The translations under genes were made by a program, and so were the position numbers. Shown in pieces: positions 55,394 to 62,896 of a stretch of DNA of 64,000 nucleotides. The DNA is from Roseovarius faecimaris (GTDB lineage Bacteria; Pseudomonadota; Alphaproteobacteria; Rhodobacterales; Rhodobacteraceae), in assembly GCF_009762325.1 (NCBI RefSeq), contig NZ_CP034348.1:3788501-3852500 (forward strand), in the 5' to 3' direction. How positions within the stretch are numbered: the first letter of the stretch is position 1; every line of letters begins with the position of its first letter. A model generated the notes under the pieces. The model saw nothing but the letters and a program-made list of their open reading frames with translations, had not been told where the DNA came from and did not search any database.

Positions 55394-57634
55394 ATGGCTT
55401 TCGACGAGAATGTGAAAACGGAATTCAAGGTCGTCGGCACGCGGGTGAAACGCCCCGACGGCATCGACAAGGTCACCGGCCGCGCGCTTTATGGCGCGGA
55501 TTTCAACGCGCCCGGGATGCTGGTTGGCCGCATCCTGCGCAGCCCGCACGCCCATGCCCGGATCGTCAGCATCGACACATCCGAGGCTGAAAAGCTTCCA
55601 GGCGTGAAGGCGATCGTGACCAGTGCGGACCTCGCGGACCCGGAAGATGATTTCTTCCGCGATATCCGGGATAACTGCCTGGCGCGGGACAAGGTGCTGT
55701 ATGATGGCCATGCCGTCGCCGCCGTGGCCGCGACCAGCCGCTCGGCCGCCAAAGCCGCCGCGCGGGCAATCAAGATCGAATATGAAAAGCTTCCCCATGT
55801 CACCGACGTGGACGAGGCAATGAAGCCTGACGCGCCGGTGGTGCAGGCGGGGCGCTCCGACGAAAGCGTGCCCGAGGGCCTGTCGGAGAATGTGACCAGC
55901 TATTTCGAGTTCGGTCATGGCGATCTCGACGCAGGCTTTGCCAAGGCCGACAAGATCATCGAGCGCAGCTTCAAGACCGCCGCGACGCATCAGGGCTATA
56001 TTGAACCGCATGCCTGTCTGGCCACGATGGGCTCGGACGGGCGCGGCGATCTGTGGTGCTGCACCCAGGGGCAGTATTTCGTGCGCACGATCTGCTCGGA
56101 AGTCTGCGGGATCGAAGCGACGCAACTGCGCGTCACCGCATCCGAGATCGGCGGCGGCTTTGGCGGCAAGACCACCTGCTTCATCGAGCCTGTGGCGCTG
56201 GCCCTGTCGAAGAAATCGGGCCGCCCGGTCAAGATCGTGATGAGCCGCGAAGAGGTGTTCCGCGCAACCGGGCCAACCGTATCTTCCTCGTCGGATGTGA
56301 AGATCGGGATGACGAAGGATGGCCGGATTACAGCGGCCACCGCCAAGCTGCGCTATCAGGGCGGCGCGTTTCCATGCGGCACCGTAGAGTTCGGCGCGCA
56401 GTCGGCCTTTGCCGCCTATGATCTGGAGGCGGTGCGCTCCTATGGCTGGAACGTGCTGACCAACCGCCCGAAAGAAGCGGCCTATCGCGCGCCCGGTGCG
56501 CCGATGGCGATCTACGCGGTGGAAAGCGTGGTCGATGAGCTGTGCCAGGAGCTGGGTCTTGACCCGCTCGACGTGCGCCTGAAGAACGCCGCACGCAAAG
56601 GCACGCTGGCCTCTTACGGGCCGACCTTCAACGATATCGGCCTAGTCGCCACGCTGGAGGCCGCCCAGGCGCATCCGCACTATGCGGCCCCGCTGGGTGA
56701 AAATCAGGCGCGCGGCCTCTCCTGCGGGTTCTGGTTCAACTTCGGGGGCAACACCTGTGTGTCGCTCAATGTGAACCATGACGGCACCGTCGGCGTGGTT
56801 GAGGGCAATCCCGATATCGGTGGTTCGCGCGCGTCGATTTCGATGATGGCCGCCGAAGAGCTGGGCATTCCATACGAGAAGGTACGGACCGTCATCACTG
56901 ACACCAACTCGCTTGGCTATAACGACGTGACCGATGGCAGCCGCGTGACCTTTGCCGTGGGTCTGGCCACGATCGAAGCCGCCCGCGCCGCCAAGCGCGA
57001 GATGTGCAAGCGGGCCGCGCAGATCTGGGGCATCGACGAAGAGGCGGTGGTCTGGGAAGACGGCGCCGCGCGCCCCTCTGGCCCCAACGCCGGAGAGCAC
57101 CCGCCGATGAGCCTGGCCGATATCGCCGCCGTGATGGATCAGACCGGCGGGCCGATTGCCGGCCACCACGAGGTGAATGCCGACGGTGCCGGTGTCAGCT
57201 TTGGCGTGCATCTTGTGGATGTCGAGGTCGACAAGGAGACCGGATCGACCAAGGTCCTGCGCTACACCGTATTCCAGGATGCGGGTAAGGCGGTGCATCC
57301 CGACTATGTCGAAGGCCAGATGCAGGGCGGCGCCGTGCAGGGTATCGGCTGGGCGCTGAATGAAGAGTATATCTATGGCGAGGACGGGCGGCTGCAGAAC
57401 CCGGGCTTCCTGGATTACCGCGTGCCGGTCGCCTCGGACCTGCCCGCCATCGAGCCCGTAATTCTCGAGATCCCCAACCCGGGCCACCCCTACGGTGTGC
57501 GCGGTGTGGGCGAAACCTCGATCGTGCCGCCGCTGGCCGCGATTTCCAACGCCGTGTCCCGCGCCGCCGGGGTGCGCATGACCGAGTTGCCGATGTCGCC
57601 GCCGCGCGTGCTCAAGGCGCTCTCGGGGGGCTGA
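55394..57634 (+). CDS. Molybdenum hydroxylase Mo subunit, substrate unknown
   Basis: This 746-residue xanthine-dehydrogenase-family subunit has GGGFGGKTTCFIEPVALAL (Mo-cofactor contact) and active-site loop AAYRAPGAPM at about 362-371. GVRGVGETSIVPPLAAISNA near the C-terminus carries the catalytic Glu. The loop is neither the AYRCSFR of form I CO dehydrogenase nor the AYRGAGR of form II, so CO oxidation is not supported, although such genes are often labelled as CO dehydrogenase. It is cytoplasmic, without a signal peptide. An aromatic or purine-like substrate is possible. Confidence 0.88.
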   Translation: MAFDENVKTEFKVVGTRVKRPDGIDKVTGRALYGADFNAPGMLVGRILRSPHAHARIVSIDTSEAEKLPGVKAIVTSADLADPEDDFFRDIRDNCLARDKVLYDGHAVAAVAATSRSAAKAAARAIKIEYEKLPHVTDVDEAMKPDAPVVQAGRSDESVPEGLSENVTSYFEFGHGDLDAGFAKADKIIERSFKTAATHQGYIEPHACLATMGSDGRGDLWCCTQGQYFVRTICSEVCGIEATQLRVTASEIGGGFGGKTTCFIEPVALALSKKSGRPVKIVMSREEVFRATGPTVSSSSDVKIGMTKDGRITAATAKLRYQGGAFPCGTVEFGAQSAFAAYDLEAVRSYGWNVLTNRPKEAAYRAPGAPMAIYAVESVVDELCQELGLDPLDVRLKNAARKGTLASYGPTFNDIGLVATLEAAQAHPHYAAPLGENQARGLSCGFWFNFGGNTCVSLNVNHDGTVGVVEGNPDIGGSRASISMMAAEELGIPYEKVRTVITDTNSLGYNDVTDGSRVTFAVGLATIEAARAAKREMCKRAAQIWGIDEEAVVWEDGAARPSGPNAGEHPPMSLADIAAVMDQTGGPIAGHHEVNADGAGVSFGVHLVDVEVDKETGSTKVLRYTVFQDAGKAVHPDYVEGQMQGGAVQGIGWALNEEYIYGEDGRLQNPGFLDYRVPVASDLPAIEPVILEIPNPGHPYGVRGVGETSIVPPLAAISNAVSRAAGVRMTELPMSPPRVLKALSGG

Positions 57635-57639
57635 TCCGC

Positions 57640-57885
57640 ATGGTCCGGGTCAAACTGTGGGGGTCTCTCCGCGACCTGGCTGACGGGCAGGAATATGTCG
57701 AGGTAGAGGCCAGCAACTTCAAACAGTTGCTGGACCAGCTCGAAGAGAAGTATCCGGCCCTCAAACCTCAGATCAAGCGCGGGGTCTCCCTCGCGCTTGA
57801 TGGCGTGATTTATCGCGAGGCATGGTTCACCAAGATCAGCGAAGACAACGAGGTCGTGCTCATGCCTTACATGGTGGGCGGCTGA
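57640..57885 (+). CDS. MoaD/ThiS-like small sulfur carrier
   Basis: This 81-residue ubiquitin-like protein ends in Gly-Gly (YMVGG), the residue pair activated as thiocarboxylate in MoaD. It has the MoaD-type start VRVKLWGSLRDLADG. It lies 5 bp after the Mo-subunit gene, so it likely supports molybdopterin supply or maturation of that enzyme. Confidence 0.8.
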   Translation: MVRVKLWGSLRDLADGQEYVEVEASNFKQLLDQLEEKYPALKPQIKRGVSLALDGVIYREAWFTKISEDNEVVLMPYMVGG

Positions 57886-57976
57886 CGCCCGGTTTGTTCA
57901 GACAAGTTTAATCGTTAAGCCGCGCGCAACATCTCTCTGCTAAGCCTTAACCCGGGTGAGTAAAAAGGTGGTGGAG

Positions 57977-58129
57977 ATGAGCGCGCAAGGCAATGTCGCG
58001 CCTATCATCATCAAAAAGAAGAAAGTCACCGGCGGCGACGGGCACCATGGCGGTGCTTGGAAGGTCGCTATAGCATATTCCTTTAGCTTAGGCGCTTTTG
58101 CGCCTGTGAAACGTCCCGCCCCCGATTGA
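57977..58129 (+). pseudogene. motB: Truncated flagellar motor gene motB (5' remnant)
   Basis: From the ATG at 57977 (with GGTGGTGGAG upstream) the frame encodes the unmistakable MotB N-terminus: IIIKKKKVTGGDGHHGGAWKVA (residues 10-31, shown in part as KKKKVTGGDGHHGGAWKVA). The expected next residues YADFVTAMMAFF, which include the essential proton-binding Asp, are missing. Instead an unrelated tail IAYSFSLGAFAP leads to a stop at 58127-58129. Homology ends near 58070. No other frame restores it, and no OmpA/MotB domain is found in the window. A deletion or rearrangement breakpoint is therefore likely here, inside what is otherwise a flagellar gene cluster. Confidence 0.78.
58090..58105. repeat. 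Hairpin at the motB breakpoint
   Basis: AGGCGC-TTTT-GCGCCT lies about 20 bp after the end of MotB homology. A second hairpin, GCGCCGCG (58160-58167) with CGCGGCGC (58178-58185), lies further on. The 58130-58281 gap contains no gene. Their role is unknown. Confidence 0.45.
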
Positions 58130-58281
58130 GAGACGGACTAAGCTGTCGTTCTGAACTTTGCGCCGCGGCGATAGATGCGCGGCGCGCCACCCGATTTCAG
58201 ATGCAGGCTCAGGATGAACCGGAAAATGCTAATGGAACATGAAATGCGCCGGACCAACTCCCGGGCATTTAAGACAAATCT

Positions 58282-58641
58282 TCAGGCGCGCTTCTCAACC
58301 TTGTGGTCCACCTCGCCCTGAATGGTCTGTTTGCGCCCGGCGGCGTCATACGTCTCCAGAGTCCGGCGGATCCGGCGAAGGGCCGCCAGCCGGGCCGCGA
58401 CCTTGCGAATCCCCTGCAGCGCGCCGTCCAACAGCACCTGATTGCGCGCCACCTTGCTCTGCAGGTCTTTCAAAGGGGGTTGCTGTTCCGGCTGAATGGC
58501 GTTCAGCGCGTCGATCAGCTGCTCCTTCTCTTCTGCAATCGCGGCGATGGCGTCGAGCTCTCCGTTCAGCAGCGCCCGGCGTTCGACATCGAGAAGACCG
58601 TCCAGCTGGTCGATCAGATTTTGCGGGGTCGGATCAGTCAT
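58282..58641 (-). CDS. FlgN-like flagellar protein
   Basis: This 119-residue helical protein is rich in Leu, Ala, Glu and Gln over 8-75 (LIDQLDGLLDVERRALLNGE), as in FlgN chaperones. It has a basic C-terminal third (ALRRIRRTLETYDAAGR). It overlaps flgJ by 8 bp and should be the export chaperone for hook-associated proteins, but FlgN proteins are weakly conserved, so the call rests partly on context. Confidence 0.65.
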   Translation of the reverse strand: MTDPTPQNLIDQLDGLLDVERRALLNGELDAIAAIAEEKEQLIDALNAIQPEQQPPLKDLQSKVARNQVLLDGALQGIRKVAARLAALRRIRRTLETYDAAGRKQTIQGEVDHKVEKRA

Positions 58642-58915
58642 CTTTCGTCTCCATCATCGCTTTGTAAAAACTTTCGGCCAGTCCGATTCCGCCCCGGCGC
58701 ACCATGGCCTCGGCCAGCGCCTGACGATGAAACGACGCGAACTGATCCTCGCCCACCCCGCCGCTGAAGCTGTTCGGCTGCGTGCCAAGCCCGGCGGATT
58801 TCAGCATCTCGGCCAGAAACGTCGCTTCCAGCTTCTCGGCAGCGGCGCGGGCATCGAGCCGGGGCACCATGCGCGCCGTGGCGGGGACGGGGGGAAGGGG
58901 TAAAAGATCGGTCAC
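58634..58915 (-). CDS. flgJ: Rod-binding protein (FlgJ N-terminal type)
   Basis: This 93-residue protein has the rod-binding domain pattern: AAEKLEATFLAEMLKSAGLG (about 25-44), then QFASFHRQALAEAMVRRGGIGLAE. It lacks the C-terminal muramidase domain of enterobacterial FlgJ, as is normal in alphaproteobacteria. It heads the minus-strand pair flgJ-flgN and is divergent from fliK. Confidence 0.8.
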   Translation of the reverse strand: MTDLLPLPPVPATARMVPRLDARAAAEKLEATFLAEMLKSAGLGTQPNSFSGGVGEDQFASFHRQALAEAMVRRGGIGLAESFYKAMMETKDD

Positions 58916-58963
58916 CGGAATACCTCGAATTGCAGAAACTCGGGTGTATTTGACCGCAAATCG

Positions 58964-58979
58964 GTAAAGAACCAGTAAC
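58964..58979. promoter_or_regulatory. Degenerate CtrA-like site between flgJ and fliK
   Basis: GTAA-N7-GTAAC occurs in the 111 bp between the divergent flgJ and fliK genes. Two positions deviate from TTAA-N7-TTAAC, so it is only a candidate, but CtrA control of flagellar genes is widespread in alphaproteobacteria. Confidence 0.35.
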
Positions 58980-59026
58980 TCGTGTCTGCCATTCTGCCCT
59001 GAACGGAAGAATTCCCGGAGGCTCGA

Positions 59027-60694
59027 ATGCAGCAGATATCTCTCTCTGTCCCTAAGCTCATACGCCCGGACACGCCGTCATTGGCCGCGTATCCCGACCA
59101 GGCCCACGCGTCTCGTGATGCGGGGGCGAGTGGCCAGGGCAGGGCAAACTTTGCCGACCTGCTCGCGGAAGAGGTGCTGCCGCCCGCGGACCCGGACGAT
59201 CCCGCGCATCCGGACCCGGCCGAAGCGGTGACGGAAGATGAGGCTGAGACCGGGCCGCACCCGGTCGCCTCCGACTCCGATTCAGATAGGGTATTGGCAG
59301 AGGGGGAGGCACCGCCTCAATCCGTGGCAGCTCTGCCCATGCGTGGTGAGCATTCCGATGCCGCCCCCGCGGTCCGCACAACGCCCGCCGATCCCGCGCA
59401 ACCCGTCCTGGCGGCGCAAACATCGCCCCCGGCCCATGCTCAGGGCCATCCGTCCCGGCCCGCCGCGCAGGCAGACAACGATCGCAGCGTACCGCGCTCC
59501 GAATTGCCAGATCGCCCCGATCTGCCCGCCAAGGCCCGGTCAGCGGATACTCCCGGGCTGACACGCACCGGCGCCACCCCGGGAAACACCCGGTCGCAAC
59601 AGCTCGCGCCGCCCCGGGTCGCCACCGCACAGGTCGCCGCCCAGGCCAATGTAACGCTGCCCTCGCAAGAGCCATACAGCCCCCGACCCCCCTCATCAGC
59701 GCCCCCCGGCCCGGAGCCATTGACCGCTATGAACCCGGCCGATCGCCAGATGGTGCAGGCCGATCCAGATGTGCGCCCCGGTCTTGAAACGGCGCGGGAA
59801 ACTGTGCGCAACAATCTGAATCAAAATACGTTCTCTGCACCTGCTGGCGGTCATGCCAGCCCGTTATCGGCGCCTCCCGGGCCGCAGGGCGCACCGGACG
59901 CCGCGCCTCGTCTGACCGCTCCGGGCCAGGTCATGCAGGCCGCTCCCGAGCAAAGACAGCCGGGCGACTCCTGGCAGCCCGGGCAGGCCGGGCGACTGCT
60001 GGCGGCCCTGCATGCGGCCCCCAACGCGGCCCTGAACGGCGATCCAAAAGGCATGTCCGTTGCGGTGGAGGTGCAGGCGCAGCAAGCGACGCAGCATGTC
60101 GCCCAGGCGCAGCCTGCCACCCTCTCGTTGCAAGGCGCGGCAAGCGGTGCGCCCTCCCTGGTGCCCACCCCCGCCGCAGCCCGTGACCCTGCGGGTGACG
60201 GGCCCCTGCAGGTGGATGAGCTTCGGCTTTCGGCGGAGCCTGGCACTGCGCCGCTGCGCCCCGTCGCCGCGGGCCATCTACAGCGTCCTGGCACGCCACC
60301 CCATATTGCCGCGCAGATCGCGGGGGCCATTCAGCGCGGCGGGCCAAACCCCACGATCGACCTCTCGCTGAACCCGGCCGAACTTGGCCGCGTCAAGATC
60401 AGCCTGCAGCCCTCCGATGGTGTCGTTCTGGTGCATGTCGTCGCGGACCGCGGTGAGACGCTGGATCTCCTGCGCCGACATGCAGAGCAGCTGGCGCAGG
60501 AGTTCCATTCCATCGGATATGGTGAAGCGCAGTTTTCCTTTTCCCGGCAATCGTCCGATCAGGGCCCCGCGAATGAAGCAGGACCGCATGTTGAGGGGTC
60601 CCGTGAACACCCGCTCGCCCCCGGAGAGGGTACCCCTCTCCCCCGTCCTTCGATCGGTCTGACCATGTCTGACCGGGTCGACATCCGCGTTTGA
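59027..60694 (+). CDS. fliK: Flagellar hook-length control protein FliK
   Basis: This 555-residue protein has a long low-complexity region rich in Pro, Ala, Gln and Asp (about 20-420). The FliK C-terminal domain (about 430-515) contains SLNPAELGRVKISLQPSDG and LRRHAEQLAQEFHSIGYGEA. It acts as the molecular ruler that switches export from hook to filament. The ribosome binding site is GGAGG. flgD follows after 10 bp. Confidence 0.9.
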   Translation: MQQISLSVPKLIRPDTPSLAAYPDQAHASRDAGASGQGRANFADLLAEEVLPPADPDDPAHPDPAEAVTEDEAETGPHPVASDSDSDRVLAEGEAPPQSVAALPMRGEHSDAAPAVRTTPADPAQPVLAAQTSPPAHAQGHPSRPAAQADNDRSVPRSELPDRPDLPAKARSADTPGLTRTGATPGNTRSQQLAPPRVATAQVAAQANVTLPSQEPYSPRPPSSAPPGPEPLTAMNPADRQMVQADPDVRPGLETARETVRNNLNQNTFSAPAGGHASPLSAPPGPQGAPDAAPRLTAPGQVMQAAPEQRQPGDSWQPGQAGRLLAALHAAPNAALNGDPKGMSVAVEVQAQQATQHVAQAQPATLSLQGAASGAPSLVPTPAAARDPAGDGPLQVDELRLSAEPGTAPLRPVAAGHLQRPGTPPHIAAQIAGAIQRGGPNPTIDLSLNPAELGRVKISLQPSDGVVLVHVVADRGETLDLLRRHAEQLAQEFHSIGYGEAQFSFSRQSSDQGPANEAGPHVEGSREHPLAPGEGTPLPRPSIGLTMSDRVDIRV

Positions 60695-60704
60695 AAGGCA
60701 GCTC

Positions 60705-61379
60705 ATGGATATCGGATCAACCCAATCGACCAACCCCTTCGCCACCGGGCAGACGGCACCGGCCAGCGATCAGGGCAGCACGGTCATCAGCTCGGATTTC
60801 GAGACCTTCATCAAGATGCTCACCGTACAGATGGAAAATCAGGACCCGCTCAACCCCGTGGAAGCGACGGATTTCGCCGTTCAGCTCGCGCAGTTCTCAA
60901 CGGTGGAGCAACAGGTGCTCACCAACTCCCTGCTTACCAATCTCGGCGCGCAGGTCGGCGCGCTCAGTGTGGCGCAGCTCTCTGGCTGGGTCGGGATGCA
61001 GGCCCGTGCCGAAATGCCGGTGGTGTTTGACGGCGCGCCCGTCACGCTGACCCTTCGGCCCGACAGCCTGGCCGACACGGCCGAGCTGGTGGTGCGCAAT
61101 GAACAGGGTGCGGAGGTGGCGCGCCAATCGGTTCCGACCGGATCTGGCGCGTTTGACTGGGCCGGAACGCTCGCCGACGGAACGCCGCTGCCCTATGGCA
61201 CCTATGATTTGAGTGTTGAAAGTTTTTCCGCCGGGCAAACCATCGCGACAACCCCGGTCGAGGTACATTCATTGATCGTCGAGGCCCGAAATGATGCGGG
61301 CGTACCGACGCTGGTGATGGAGGGAGGGCAGGTTGTGGCCGCCTCCCAGATTCTCGGACTGAGCGAGTCGGCCCCCTGA
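60705..61379 (+). CDS. flgD: Flagellar hook-capping protein FlgD
   Basis: This 224-residue protein has N-terminal FETFIKMLTVQMENQDPLNP (about 33-52) and EATDFAVQLAQFSTVEQQ, both FlgD hallmarks. A C-terminal FlgD Ig-like/tudor region contains GTLADGTPLPYGTYDL. It caps the growing hook. It forms an operon with fliK. Confidence 0.94.
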   Translation: MDIGSTQSTNPFATGQTAPASDQGSTVISSDFETFIKMLTVQMENQDPLNPVEATDFAVQLAQFSTVEQQVLTNSLLTNLGAQVGALSVAQLSGWVGMQARAEMPVVFDGAPVTLTLRPDSLADTAELVVRNEQGAEVARQSVPTGSGAFDWAGTLADGTPLPYGTYDLSVESFSAGQTIATTPVEVHSLIVEARNDAGVPTLVMEGGQVVAASQILGLSESAP

Positions 61380-61781
61380 AATCATGCCTTCACCGGGCCG
61401 CTCAGGCGTGGCGTAACAGCCTGGTTAGACGCATCTTTTCCACGCTGACACCGATCCGGACCATGGATCAGGCGACTTGGTCGATCAGAATCAAGCCGAA
61501 TTGCTGCAAGTGAAAACGGCATTCCGCGCATTTTTTTTGGCCATACGCATGTTTCCGCTAACTGAATTATGCTGCATATGCATAAAAAACCCTGCCTCCT
61601 TCGGATATTCCCCTTATTTATCAGGAGATTGCCAAATATGTGGCATATTTGCGCAAGTTCACGTCTATCGGGATTTTCCAATGAAAAACTGGGTTTTAAA
61701 CTGTTTCTACTTATGCAATAGTCCCACCGATCCTATATCAACGGGGTCTAAGGATCTCAAAATACCGGTTTGGAGAATGTG
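61380..61781. other. AT-rich intergenic region upstream of the YjbE-like gene
   Basis: These 402 bp hold no convincing gene. They are more AT-rich than their surroundings, contain the palindrome TGCATATGCA at 61573-61582 and the operator-like repeat at 61633-61651, and should carry the promoter of the YjbE-like gene. Confidence 0.5.
61633..61651. promoter_or_regulatory. Operator-like inverted repeat upstream of the YjbE-like gene
   Basis: CAAATATG-TGG-CATATTTG has perfect 8 bp arms around 3 bp and lies 131 bp before the start codon. It is a plausible binding site for a dimeric regulator of exopolysaccharide genes. Confidence 0.5.
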
Positions 61782-62024
61782 ATGAAAAAGATTACCACGA
61801 TTGCTGCTGTTGCCGCCATGATGGCTGCTTCCGCAACTTCGGCACTGGCTGGCACGCTGGAAGAGCCCGAAGATCCCTATATCGCTCCCGCGGTTCCCGC
61901 TGGGTCCAGCGGTAGCCTGGGTGGTGGTGCTGGTGCCGTGATCGCAGGCGTTGCTGCTGCTGCTCTGATCGCAGCCGCTGCAAGCGACAGCGACGACCCG
62001 ATCACCACGACCACCAACAACTGA
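61782..62024 (+). CDS. YjbE-like small secreted protein
   Basis: This 80-residue protein has a signal peptide (KKITTIAAVAAMMAASATSALA, cut near residue 23), a Gly/Ala/Ser-rich hydrophobic middle (GSLGGGAGAVIAGVAAAALIAAAA) and an acidic-to-Thr tail DSDDPITTTTNN. This layout matches YjbE of the YjbEFGH exopolysaccharide operon. GGAG lies just upstream of the ATG at 61782. It is convergent with the yjbF/yjbH-type genes and followed by a strong terminator. Confidence 0.65.
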   Translation: MKKITTIAAVAAMMAASATSALAGTLEEPEDPYIAPAVPAGSSGSLGGGAGAVIAGVAAAALIAAAASDSDDPITTTTNN

Positions 62025-62066
62025 TCCGACCGGGCGTAAGCCCGACGATCCGTTGACGGAATAGAA

Positions 62067-62102
62067 CGGCCTGGTCCAGTTGTGACCAGGCCGCTTCTTT
62101 TT
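62067..62102 (+). terminator. Rho-independent terminator after the YjbE-like gene
   Basis: CGGCCTGGTC and GACCAGGCCG (perfect 10 bp stem, 7 nt loop) are followed by CTTCTTTTT. Confidence 0.92.
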
Positions 62103-62209
62103 GTGCTGCGAATCGGTGCTTTGAAAACGCGCCTTGCCGGGCAACGACGCCCTTGACCCACGCGCCTGGACACGCGGGCTATCGTTGGTTGAAAGGGGTG
62201 TTCTGGGTC

Positions 62210-62896
62210 TTAACGCAGGGTCTGAACCACGGTGAGCCCGTAAAAATCGCTCAGCCACTGGACCGATTGCACCACACGGCCCGATCCATCGACCCGATAG
62301 ATATTGCGGAACGTGCGGTCACCGGACTGACAATTCTCGGTCATCTCGACGGTCATCCGGTCAATCGCGCCCACCCGCACCCGCGTCGAGGCGCCCCGGC
62401 TGATGCTGCACTGCGCACGCATCTCGACAATCTGATTCTCGCCATCGAGGTAACGCTGCACCCGCGTGGCATTTCCCGACGACCGGGACGACACCAGCGC
62501 CAGCGTCTGATCGACATCCGACGACATCAGGTCATTGCGAAGCCCGCGCGTGGCCGTGATCAACCCGTTGCGCGTGGTGATGCTGCGCCGCTCGGTATCT
62601 TTCGTCCAGCTCGTCCAGGTCCGGTAGGGACCGTTGCTGGCGATCTGGCGCAGGATCACGTTGTTGTTGGTCTTCTCGAACGTGGCCAGGGCCAGCGGGC
62701 CATCCAGCACGTTCAGCGCCTCATTCACCGCCACCTGCACCTGCGCCGGGTCTTCAACCACCACAGCCGTCTTGGGCGCGGTCGCGGATTTCAGGAAGCT
62801 CAGGGCATCCACATCCTTGCGCCCGTTGGAGCAGCCCGCCAGGGCCAGGCCCGCCACAAGAGCGGAGGTCAGGTAAAGAAATCGTGTCACGTTCAT
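62210..62896 (-). CDS. yjbF: YjbF/GfcB-family lipoprotein
   Basis: This 228-residue protein has a lipoprotein signal with lipobox LAGC (Cys at about 22). It shows the YjbF family pattern including FEKTNNNVILRQIASNGPYRTW and CQSGDRTFRNIYRVD. YjbF is an outer-membrane lipoprotein of exopolysaccharide or group 4 capsule systems. It is translationally coupled to the upstream yjbH-type gene (ATGA overlap at 62893-62896). Confidence 0.82.
   Translation of the reverse strand: MNVTRFLYLTSALVAGLALAGCSNGRKDVDALSFLKSATAPKTAVVVEDPAQVQVAVNEALNVLDGPLALATFEKTNNNVILRQIASNGPYRTWTSWTKDTERRSITTRNGLITATRGLRNDLMSSDVDQTLALVSSRSSGNATRVQRYLDGENQIVEMRAQCSISRGASTRVRVGAIDRMTVEMTENCQSGDRTFRNIYRVDGSGRVVQSVQWLSDFYGLTVVQTLR

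Noticed and set aside
55394-57634. Aerobic CO dehydrogenase large subunit
   Set aside because: The active-site loop AYRAPGAPM lacks the form I Cys motif and does not fit form II, so a CO dehydrogenase name is not supported.
58070-58281. Insertion sequence at the motB breakpoint
   Set aside because: Only two short hairpins are present, with no transposase, no matching terminal repeats and no target duplication visible.
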